From: Bacteroidales bacterium
GTDB lineage: Bacteria; Bacteroidota; Bacteroidia; Bacteroidales; ML635J-15
Assembly: GCA_017997855.1 (NCBI GenBank)
Contig: JAGOEF010000114.1
Span: forward strand, 1 to 5,758
DNA: 5,758 nt
Reading direction: 5' to 3'
Shown: positions 1 to 5,508 of the stretch, piece by piece
How the letters are laid out: every line of letters starts with the position of its first letter
How positions within the stretch are numbered: position 1 is the stretch's first letter
The notes under the pieces: generated by a model
Databases searched by the model: none
What the model was told of the DNA's origin: nothing
The model's input: only the letters and a program-made list of their open reading frames with translations
Program-made: the position numbers and the translations under genes

Positions 1-1104
1 GTACAAACCATACGCATTGGCACTAAAACTGCCCACAGGCAATGTTTTTTGCCTATACTCCCCTTTGCTGCAGCTGCCATACGGATAGTTGCCATTGTAA
101 TTTGCTTGCGAGGTACTCAAGCAATTACCGGTGTTAAAGGGGGTGGACACTTCGACACTTCGAGTAACCTCAGTGGCCGAAGTTGCCCTGCAAGCATACT
201 CCCATTCCGCCTCAGTGGGCAAACGATAGGTTTTGCCGGTTTGCTTGGTTAACCATTCGCAATAGGCAATGGCATCGTTCCAACTTACATTTATCACAGG
301 TCGTTTACCTCTGCCCCAAGCTTGGTCTGATGGTTTTGTTCTGCCGGTGGCAGTACAAAACACATCGTATTGCTCAAACGTAACTTCGTATTTGCCCATG
401 TAAAAGTCGCTTACAGTTACTTGATGTTGGGTTTCGTCGCTACCACGGTCTGCTTCGCTTGATGTGGTGGTCACAGTGGTTGAAGTACCTGTCATATTCG
501 GATCATCGACATTCACATTCATATTAAACTGAACATTTTGTCCATCAGGATCGGTAACACTTACATTCATACCATTTTCACCCACGGTCATATTCAGTCC
601 AATGGTTTCGGTGTTTCCGCTTGTACCGGTTGTTTGCGCATTGATATCGGTCGTAATGGTCTGATTCACCGTTTGAGTCTGCGCCGGTTGAGCAGGTGGA
701 GTCTCGGTTTTCTGAGGGGTCTCATAAGCCACTTCGGTAACATTTCCCGAAGGAGTTGTCGGTTTCGATTGTGCCGTAAACGGAGCTTCACTGACAAACT
801 TCAGGGTGTATTCACCTTTTTTGTTTTTGGCTACCGAAAATGTAAACTCTTTATTCGGTTCCGGGAAATACACGTTTTTATTCAATTCCGGGATACTCTT
901 GTTGTTAAAAGCAATTTTCACACGGTACGAATCCGAATTCAGGTCTGCCGATTTCACATTCACGGCCGGATCATGGTTTTGTTGCTCGCCGTTCAGAAAC
1001 ATTACAAATTTTTCGCCTTCATCGCTGAATACAATCAGTCGGTTTTGGGCATTCAGCGAAATCACAGCCAGCACGGCAACCATTAATACACTTAGTTTCT
1101 TCAT
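1..1104 (-). CDS. Secreted protein with C-terminal SUMF1/formylglycine-generating-enzyme-type domain, 3' end cut by window edge
   Basis: The frame is open from the ATG at 1104 to base 1 (368 codons, no stop), so the C-terminus lies outside the window. Residues 1-20 are a signal peptide (MKKLSVLMVAVLAVISLNAQ) with no lipobox cysteine, predicting export. Residues 21-110 (RLIVFSDEGEKF, KNKKGEYTLKF) resemble the front part of Bacteroidota DUF4476 proteins. Residues 110-215 are a Thr/Gln/Asn-rich linker with NMNVNVDDPNM and a TTVTTTSS tract. From about 217 the SUMF1 fold appears: SEADRGSDE, FYMGKYEVTFEQY (234-246), PVINVSWNDAIAYCEWL (269-285), YRLPTEAEWEYA (293-304), NYNGNYPYG, then LPVGSFSANAYGLY at the edge. 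The usual leading G-G-x-F-x-M-G strand is absent. The Cys pair used for catalysis in true FGEs would lie beyond the edge, so enzymatic activity cannot be judged; many family members are non-catalytic. It lies 56 bases downstream of the SIMPL-like gene and may be cotranscribed with it. Confidence 0.85.
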   Translation of the reverse strand, partial: MKKLSVLMVAVLAVISLNAQNRLIVFSDEGEKFVMFLNGEQQNHDPAVNVKSADLNSDSYRVKIAFNNKSIPELNKNVYFPEPNKEFTFSVAKNKKGEYTLKFVSEAPFTAQSKPTTPSGNVTEVAYETPQKTETPPAQPAQTQTVNQTITTDINAQTTGTSGNTETIGLNMTVGENGMNVSVTDPDGQNVQFNMNVNVDDPNMTGTSTTVTTTSSEADRGSDETQHQVTVSDFYMGKYEVTFEQYDVFCTATGRTKPSDQAWGRGKRPVINVSWNDAIAYCEWLTKQTGKTYRLPTEAEWEYACRATSATEVTRSVEVSTPFNTGNCLSTSQANYNGNYPYGSCSKGEYRQKTLPVGSFSANAYGLY

Positions 1105-1134
1105 AGTATGTTTATTTTGTTATTTCAGCCATCA

Positions 1135-1154
1135 GGCATATCGAAAATTATGCC
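1135..1154. repeat. Small intergenic inverted repeat
   Basis: A perfect 6-base inverted repeat, GGCATA / TATGCC, with an 8-base loop lies 6 bases past the stop of the SIMPL-like gene and 30 bases before the SUMF1-domain gene. No T-run follows on the minus strand, so it is not a convincing intrinsic terminator. It could be an operator, an mRNA-processing hairpin or chance. Confidence 0.3.
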
Positions 1155-1160
1155 AATTAT

Positions 1161-2108
1161 TTAGTTGTTTTTCTTTAATACGGTTTTCATTCTCACTGTA
1201 TAAGTAAACTGCAAAACCGGCTCAAGCACATCGGGATTAATCACTTTATCATAACTATTATCCGACACCTTATTGTAATAAATATTAATCTTAGCATTTT
1301 CGTTTTGCAGGTTGGCTGTGGGCGACAATGCCTTCGAATTGTCGGGTGTGTACGACATAAAAGTTTCGTAACGCTGCAGCGGATAATAGCAATAATGCGA
1401 TTCCTCGTAAGTGCGAAACATCACCGGATTGGTAATACCCAGCGGTGCATAGTCTTTTGCCTTGTCGTTTACAATCGTAACACAACTCGTGCGCATTTCA
1501 TCCAGCACTTTCTGTTTGTCATTCAAAATATAATCCACCTTAATAATATCATAAATTTCAGATGCAGCAGCTCCTTTAATAATCTTATCGGCTTGCGGAC
1601 GCTGTTTATACCTAATGTGCATGTTCTTCTTCAGTTCGAAGCCCTTGGGGATTTTCACATACTTCTTGCTGAACAACGACTTCTCCTCTTCATAAGCAAA
1701 AATCGGAGCCTGCGAAATAAAGTCAATATAAATATCGGTTTCGGCAATGCCTTCGGCAAGCAACAGCTTCTTAAAATCGCCAATACGCTGGTCGAGCAAC
1801 TGGTGACACACTTCGAGACTTTCGCCAACCTGACTCATACCCAACACCATCACATACGAATCGGGCTGCACATTCATCAGCACACTCGCCGTAACATAAT
1901 ACACACTATCACTGGCATTCGATGCATAAGCCGGCTGCTGATACTGATACTGATTGGCATTATATTCAAAATTATACTTATCATAATTGCCCGCCTCATC
2001 ATATTTTGCACCCTTCTTACTTTGCGTAAATGCATAATTACCGGCTCCCTGAGCCATTACCGATACTGCCACTATCATCAGCGCAGTTGTTGTTAACAGG
2101 TTTTTCAT
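1161..2108 (-). CDS. Secreted SIMPL (DUF541)-like protein with a Tyr/Asn-rich N-terminus
   Basis: A 315-residue protein. Residues 1-20 (MKNLLTTTALMIVAVSVMAQ) are a signal peptide without a lipobox, so a periplasmic or secreted location is expected. Residues 24-70 are rich in Tyr, Asn and Gln (for example YNANQYQYQQPAY). From about 70 the protein has the look of a SIMPL/DUF541 domain: YYVTASVLMNVQPDSYVMV, then GESLEVCHQLLDQRIGDFKK, and LLAEGIAETDIYIDFISQ, the pattern of a strand, a helix of paired N/D/Q residues, and a 'GI...DIY.DFI' strand. SIMPL proteins have no agreed biochemical role. The frame extends upstream to an ATG at 2150, but the ATG at 2108 is chosen because it begins the signal peptide and because the earlier ATG overlaps the -7 promoter element at 2150-2157. 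The domain call is by eye and is the weaker part of this entry; that the gene is real and exported is much surer. Confidence 0.8.
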   Translation of the reverse strand: MKNLLTTTALMIVAVSVMAQGAGNYAFTQSKKGAKYDEAGNYDKYNFEYNANQYQYQQPAYASNASDSVYYVTASVLMNVQPDSYVMVLGMSQVGESLEVCHQLLDQRIGDFKKLLLAEGIAETDIYIDFISQAPIFAYEEEKSLFSKKYVKIPKGFELKKNMHIRYKQRPQADKIIKGAAASEIYDIIKVDYILNDKQKVLDEMRTSCVTIVNDKAKDYAPLGITNPVMFRTYEESHYCYYPLQRYETFMSYTPDNSKALSPTANLQNENAKINIYYNKVSDNSYDKVINPDVLEPVLQFTYTVRMKTVLKKNN

Positions 2109-2149
2109 GGTACGAGTGTTTTGTTGGTTACTATTCTCAATTACAATCA

Positions 2150-2178
2150 CAAAAGTAATATAATCATCTCAAAATCAA
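2150..2178 (-). promoter_or_regulatory. Bacteroidota-type promoter for the SIMPL-like gene
   Basis: Reading the minus strand, a TTG (2178-2176) is followed after 18 bases by TACTTTTG (2157-2150), matching the Bacteroidota TTG / TAnnTTTG consensus. Transcription would begin near 2144, giving a leader of about 36 bases before the ATG at 2108. It lies just past the stop of xseB, so this gene can be expressed separately from yciH-xseB. Confidence 0.6.
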
Positions 2179-2194
2179 TCAATCCGGGCCAAAA

Positions 2195-2404
2195 TTACGC
2201 CTTTGCTTCGCCAAAATCCTTCAAAATCTGATTCAACTCATCTTCGGTCTGACGCAACCGGCTTTTACATTCACTTATCAGATAGCTAGCGCGACGCACC
2301 TTGGCCGACAACTCATCAATATCAGTGTTTTCGTTACCGATTTCGTTTAAAATCTGTTGCAACTCCTCCAGTGCAGCTTTATACGATATTTTTTCCTTTG
2401 CCAT
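2195..2404 (-). CDS. xseB: Exodeoxyribonuclease VII small subunit
   Basis: A 69-residue protein, about the usual length for XseB. It starts MAKEKISYKAALEELQQIL, followed by a region with DIDELSAKVRRASYLI and a second helix CKSRLRQTEDELNQIL: the two-helix hairpin that lets several small subunits coat the large subunit XseA. The complex degrades single-stranded DNA processively to short oligonucleotides and acts in repair and recombination. The frame continues upstream to an ATG at 2446, which would overlap yciH by 32 bases; the ATG at 2404 is preferred because MAKEK.SY is the typical family start and it leaves a 10-base gap after yciH. xseA, often the neighbour in other genomes, is not in the window, so the partner must be encoded elsewhere. 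Cotranscription with yciH is likely. Confidence 0.88.
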   Translation of the reverse strand: MAKEKISYKAALEELQQILNEIGNENTDIDELSAKVRRASYLISECKSRLRQTEDELNQILKDFGEAKA

Positions 2405-2414
2405 AGCTTCCGGT

Positions 2415-2759
2415 TTACGATCCTTTTCGTTTAGTTCTATACTCAAGTTTTGTCAAAAATGCAATCACCTTTTCGCGCATATCGCCCTGAATACAAATTT
2501 CGCCATCCTTGGCCGAGCCACCCGTAGCGCAGTGCTGTTTCAGTTTACGGCACAATTCGTCGAGCGCATCCTGCGGCCCCACAAACCCGCTGATCAGCGT
2601 AACCTGTTTACCCTTGCGCTGCTTTCGGTCCAGTTCCACATACAGCAGCTGCTTTGCAGGCGGCAGCAACTCCGCTTCCGGCGTTTCCTCATGCGCATAA
2701 CCAAAATCCGCATTCGTCGAATACACCACACCAAGCCTCTTTTTCCAGTCGTTATCCAT
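2415..2759 (-). CDS. yciH: SUI1/eIF1-family translation factor (YciH type)
   Basis: A 114-residue protein with the layout of bacterial YciH/SUI1 proteins. A short N-terminal segment (GVVYSTNADFGY, residues 10-21, typical of Bacteroidota members) precedes the SUI1 domain at about 38-110: LYVELDRKQRKGKQVTLI, GFVGPQDALDELCRKLKQHC, GGSAKDGEICIQGD, then REKVIAFL. Basic residues R46-K51 and the conserved GGSAKDGEI.IQGD segment are the family hallmarks. eIF1 relatives bind the small ribosomal subunit and affect start-site selection; in bacteria YciH is thought to act as a nonessential translation modulator under stress, which is family knowledge rather than something shown here. It is the first gene of a likely two-gene unit with xseB and is divergent from the restriction-modification pair. 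Confidence 0.92.
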   Translation of the reverse strand: MDNDWKKRLGVVYSTNADFGYAHEETPEAELLPPAKQLLYVELDRKQRKGKQVTLISGFVGPQDALDELCRKLKQHCATGGSAKDGEICIQGDMREKVIAFLTKLEYRTKRKGS

Positions 2760-2898
2760 ACATCAACTATCTCAACTGCGAATGTAAGAATTTTTCGTAT
2801 TTTCTTAAATAAAATATCAACACAGATATAAAAGATTTAATATCCATAAATTGTTGACAAACCACCTAACAAAAAAATAAATTGTGTAAATTTGCCTT
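2760..2898. promoter_or_regulatory. AT-rich divergent intergenic region between yciH and the restriction-modification pair
   Basis: This 139-base spacer must hold promoters for both directions. For the rightward genes there is TAAATTTG (2887-2894), a perfect TAnnTTTG -7 element only 4 bases before the ATG, but no TTG at the right distance; a sigma-70-like alternative is TTGACA (2854-2859), 18 bases, TAAATT (2878-2883). A dyad AAATT-gtgta-AATTT (2879-2893) overlaps both. For yciH the only -7 candidate on the minus strand is TACATTCG (2786-2779), one mismatch and no well-spaced TTG. No small gene or control-protein reading frame is visible. Confidence 0.45.
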
Positions 2899-3786
2899 AT
2901 GACGACTGAAACAAAAAACAACAATCCTTTAGCAGAAGTTTTTGGCTTCCCTATCATAAACCAAACAGCAAAAGCAAAACGATACCGCGATAAAAAACTA
3001 TGTCCATTCAACAACAAAGTTCCCAACTGCACAAAAGACAAAGCAAACGACCCTTTAGGAGTTTGTAGTGTCTTTCATTGCAATCACCCTGTTATTACTT
3101 GCCCCTCCAGGTTTCGCGAAGATTGGCTCATCATCGAAAATGCTGCAAAATTTGCTTTTAGCGAAAAAACCAAATGGACTTCCCTTTCCGAAATCAAATT
3201 GCTCGACAACAACGGGCAATCTGCTGGTAATATCGACTTTGTTATTGTCGCATATAACGAAAAAGGGCAGCTTATCGACTTTGTATCTCTTGAGGTTCAA
3301 GGTGTTTACATTTCTGGCAATCTTCGAAATCCATTCGACAGCTACCTAAATAAACCCTCACAAGAGTTCAATTGGAGTAGCAGCTATAATTCTCCTAAAC
3401 CCGACTACCTCTCATCATCCAGAAAGCGTTTAATACCCCAAATGCTTTACAAAGGAGGTATCTTCCATACTTGGAGAAAAAAACAAACCGTTGCATTACA
3501 AAAATCTTTCTTCGATACGTTACCAAAACTTCCAACTGTCACTAAAGAAAAAGCTGATATTGCTTGGTTTTTATACGATTTAATTCTTGATAATACAACA
3601 AATCAGTACAATTTGACTTTAGTCGAAACGGTTTACACCGAGTTTGAGGCAGCTTTATTCAGAATAACAACACCTGAACCAGGAAAAGTTGAAGATTTCA
3701 TTACCATACTTCAAGATAAGCTTGATGAACAATTAGATGGTAATTCTCCCGACACACCAAGTCTTTCCGACATAATCATCAGTTAA
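2899..3786 (+). CDS. NotI-family-like type II restriction endonuclease
   Basis: A 295-residue protein predicted to cut unmodified DNA at a specific site. The N-terminal part begins EVFGFP (13-18) and has a cysteine cluster, C35-P-F, C44-T-K, G-V-C56, C61 and C68-P, matching the spacing style of the four cysteines that hold an iron in NotI. The PD-(D/E)XK core follows: GNIDFVIVAY with D113, then SLEVQGVYISGN with E132 and Q134. The D...E-x-Q arrangement, with Gln in place of the usual Lys, is that known for NotI. A downstream RKRLIPQMLYKGGIF segment (174-188) may complete the core. The methyltransferase gene starts one base after its stop, and this pairing strongly supports a restriction role. 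Start: the ATG at 2899 lies 4 bases after TAAATTTG, so the mRNA may be nearly leaderless. The gene is AT-richer than its flanks, consistent with transfer. The family call is by motif; the cutting site is unknown. Confidence 0.82.
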   Translation: MTTETKNNNPLAEVFGFPIINQTAKAKRYRDKKLCPFNNKVPNCTKDKANDPLGVCSVFHCNHPVITCPSRFREDWLIIENAAKFAFSEKTKWTSLSEIKLLDNNGQSAGNIDFVIVAYNEKGQLIDFVSLEVQGVYISGNLRNPFDSYLNKPSQEFNWSSSYNSPKPDYLSSSRKRLIPQMLYKGGIFHTWRKKQTVALQKSFFDTLPKLPTVTKEKADIAWFLYDLILDNTTNQYNLTLVETVYTEFEAALFRITTPEPGKVEDFITILQDKLDEQLDGNSPDTPSLSDIIIS

Positions 3787-3787
3787 A

Positions 3788-4666
3788 ATGGGTGAACAAT
3801 TAAGCATATTTCAACAAGCAGAGTTACAACTGAAACAAAACACAGTTGTAAATGTTGCCTCTGTTCCTCAAAGAAGCCCATTTCGATATCCCGGTGGAAA
3901 AACCTGGTTAATTCCAACAGTCCGGCGTTGGCTACGACAAGAGGCTTCCCAAAAAGTTCTAATTGAACCATTTGTTGGCGGCGGAATTATAAGTTTAACC
4001 GCAGCATTCGAAAACCTTGCCGAACACATTACAATGGTTGAATTAGACGGAGAAGTTGCTGCTGTTTGGGAAGTAATTCTAAATGGCAAAAACAAATGGC
4101 TTGCCGATAAAATTTTGAATTTCGAACTTACTATCGAAAATGTTAACGAAGAATTCAACAACCCCAACAAAGAAATTAAAGACATTGCATTCTGCACCAT
4201 ACTTAAAAATAGAGTTTTTCATGGTGGAATTATTGCCAAAGGGTCTGGAATGTTAAAAAACGGTGAAAACGGAAAGGGCATTGCATCTCGTTGGTATGCT
4301 AAAACGCTTTCCGATAGGATAAGAGCCATTGATCATGTAAAACATAAAATACAGTTTTTGCAAACAGATGCGTTCCAAATAATAGAACAAAATCGTGAAA
4401 ACAAAAAAGCCTACTTCTTCATTGATCCCCCATACACTCTTGCTGGGAAACGCCTTTACACCCATTTCGAAATCGACCACGAAAAATTGTTTTATTTAAC
4501 GTCGAAAATTCAGGGCAAATTCATGTTAACTTATGATGACACTCAAGAAATTAGGGCATTGGCAAACAAATATCATTTAGGTATTAGAACAATTCCCATG
4601 AAAACAACGCATCATTTAGAGAAAAACGAAATTATTGTTTCTGATAACTTCAATTGGTGGGCATAG
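3788..4666 (+). CDS. D12-class (Dam-type) N6-adenine DNA methyltransferase
   Basis: A 292-residue enzyme that moves a methyl group from S-adenosylmethionine to N6 of adenine, predicted to protect the host from the nuclease encoded just upstream. Motif order is that of the alpha/D12 group: FRYPGGKTWL (32-41, motif X, SAM binding), IEPFVGGGIISL (59-70, motif I, with an extra Gly in place of the usual Ser/Cys), an acidic VELD (84-87, motif II), a target-recognition stretch, and FFIDPPYT (210-217, motif IV, catalytic D213-P-P-Y216). A segment NRVFHGGIIAKGSG (141-154) plus SRWY.KTL..RI is shared by a subset of D12 enzymes. It ends with KTTHH...EIIVSDNFNWW, a usual D12 tail. The ATG follows the nuclease stop by a single base without a Shine-Dalgarno sequence, suggesting coupled translation. 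The length is typical and all catalytic motifs are intact. Target sequence cannot be read from the protein, except that it must contain an adenine. Confidence 0.93.
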   Translation: MGEQLSIFQQAELQLKQNTVVNVASVPQRSPFRYPGGKTWLIPTVRRWLRQEASQKVLIEPFVGGGIISLTAAFENLAEHITMVELDGEVAAVWEVILNGKNKWLADKILNFELTIENVNEEFNNPNKEIKDIAFCTILKNRVFHGGIIAKGSGMLKNGENGKGIASRWYAKTLSDRIRAIDHVKHKIQFLQTDAFQIIEQNRENKKAYFFIDPPYTLAGKRLYTHFEIDHEKLFYLTSKIQGKFMLTYDDTQEIRALANKYHLGIRTIPMKTTHHLEKNEIIVSDNFNWWA

Positions 4667-4698
4667 TAGTATTCTCCAAATAATAATTTTACATACAA

Positions 4699-4735
4699 CA
4701 AGCGTCGGTTGCTGCCTGTCGAAGCACCACGCTTG
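4699..4735. terminator. Bulged hairpin between the methyltransferase and ispD; probable ispD terminator, REP-like
   Basis: CAAGCGT (4699-4705) pairs with ACGCTTG (4729-4735), GGT (4707-4709) with ACC (4726-4728), and GCT (4711-4713) with AGC (4723-4725): 13 pairs with single-base bulges at 4706 and 4710 and a 9-base loop. On the minus strand it starts 3 bases past the ispD stop and is followed by a T/A-rich run (TTGTATGTAAAATTATTATT), so it probably ends ispD transcription. On the plus strand no T-run follows. The core (CCTGTCGAAGC) resembles dispersed intergenic palindromes common in Bacteroidota, recalled rather than searched. Confidence 0.5.
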
Positions 4736-4738
4736 CGT

Positions 4739-5440
4739 CTACATACCCCTTCTAAACAACTGCTCAAACCGCCCCACATCCCCGGGCCACGTAATCTTAA
4801 AATTATCAGGATTGCCCTGCGTAATCGCCATATCGGCATTAAACGCATACCGCAGGTATATGCTCGCATCATCAGTAGGTTCAAAATTACTTTGTCCCAA
4901 AAACTCATTATACGCAAACCAAATCTTCTCCATCCTAAAACCCTGCGGTGTTTGCACCAGCTTAATTTCATTACGGTTCAGCGGTTTCGGCTGAAACCCG
5001 TCCTGCAATTGCAACACCGTGTCGGCCACTGCCACCACCGGACAAGCAGCTTCATACTCCTCCAGCGCATCAATCACCCCGTCAATCACCCCCTTATCAA
5101 CATTCGGTCGTACCGCATCATGCACCAGCACATTACAGTCAGTGGCAATCATTCGCGCGGCTTTCAACCCGGCATACACCGAATCGTAGCGTTGCTTTCC
5201 GCCTTCGGCAATCCTCACCGGTTTGCCCTCAGCAGCAGCTTCAGCAATCGAGGCCGCCAGTCCGCAATAATCCGGGTGAGCCACCACCACAATAGCACCT
5301 ATCCGGGCATTTCCGGCAAAACGACCCACACAATGCCCAAGTATTGTCTGTCCGGCAACTTCCATATACTGCTTCGGAACATCAGCGTTCATTCTTACGC
5401 CCGATCCTCCCGATACGATTATGACAATATTTTCGCGCAT
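4739..5440 (-). CDS. ispD: 2-C-methyl-D-erythritol 4-phosphate cytidylyltransferase
   Basis: A 233-residue cytosolic enzyme that joins CTP and 2-C-methyl-D-erythritol 4-phosphate to give CDP-methylerythritol and pyrophosphate, third step of the MEP isoprenoid pathway. Signature motifs are in order: SGGSGVRM...PKQY (10-25; R16 and K23 match the catalytic Arg and Lys of E. coli IspD), EGGKQRYDSVYAGL (79-92), VHDAVRP (106-112), the ADT with T141, QTPQGF (163-168), TDDAS (189-193), and GNPDNFKIT with K215 (209-217). The first loop reads SGGSG rather than the more common AAGxG, a conservative change. Length is normal and nothing is missing. The start ATG is only 11 bases from the T-run of the gcvH terminator, so its promoter must lie within or before that hairpin, or the gene depends on read-through. 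It ends 3 bases before the hairpin at 4699-4735 and is convergent with the methyltransferase gene. Confidence 0.95.
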   Translation of the reverse strand: MRENIVIIVSGGSGVRMNADVPKQYMEVAGQTILGHCVGRFAGNARIGAIVVVAHPDYCGLAASIAEAAAEGKPVRIAEGGKQRYDSVYAGLKAARMIATDCNVLVHDAVRPNVDKGVIDGVIDALEEYEAACPVVAVADTVLQLQDGFQPKPLNRNEIKLVQTPQGFRMEKIWFAYNEFLGQSNFEPTDDASIYLRYAFNADMAITQGNPDNFKITWPGDVGRFEQLFRRGM

Positions 5441-5451
5441 AGTTTTCAGTT

Positions 5452-5489
5452 AAAAAAAAGTCCATCAACCCGCGGGTAAATGGACTTTT
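5452..5489 (-). terminator. Strong intrinsic terminator after gcvH
   Basis: On the minus strand the arm AAAAGTCCAT (5489-5480) pairs with ATGGACTTTT (5465-5456), enclosing a second palindrome ACCCGCGGGT (5468-5477), and the stem runs into eight consecutive T residues (5459-5452). It lies 19 bases past the gcvH stop and 11 bases before the ispD start. On the plus strand the hairpin is followed only by TTTTGTAAA, a weaker signal. Confidence 0.85.
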
Positions 5490-5508
5490 GTAAAAACCAC
5501 ATCATGGC

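Noticed and set aside
538..1086. A 182-codon plus-strand open frame
   Set aside because: It is antisense to the SUMF1-domain gene, whose signal peptide and domain are in the minus frame.
1143..1150. TAATTTTC as a -7 element for the SUMF1-domain gene
   Set aside because: It has one mismatch in the TTTG part and no TTG at a usable distance upstream.
1305..2096. A 263-codon plus-strand open frame
   Set aside because: It lies antisense to the SIMPL-like gene; its translation is full of Ile, His and Arg runs with no domain, as expected of a shadow, while the minus frame has a signal peptide and promoter.
2109..2150. Upstream ATG at 2150 for the SIMPL-like gene
   Set aside because: It would put 14 polar residues before a good signal peptide and overlaps the -7 promoter element.
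2405..2446. Upstream ATG at 2446 for xseB
   Set aside because: It would overlap yciH by 32 bases; the typical family start is the ATG at 2404.
2757..4705. Direct repeats or target-site duplications flanking the restriction-modification pair
   Set aside because: The spacers 2760-2898 and 4667-4738 share only short AT-rich or CATACA-like strings, not a convincing repeat.
4612..4971. A 119-codon minus-strand open frame overlapping the methyltransferase end and ispD
   Set aside because: It overlaps the 3' end of ispD in another frame and runs into the methyltransferase gene; Arg/Leu/Trp-rich translation without motifs.
4709..5479. A 256-codon plus-strand open frame
   Set aside because: It is antisense to ispD, which carries every catalytic motif of its family; the plus frame has no recognisable domain.
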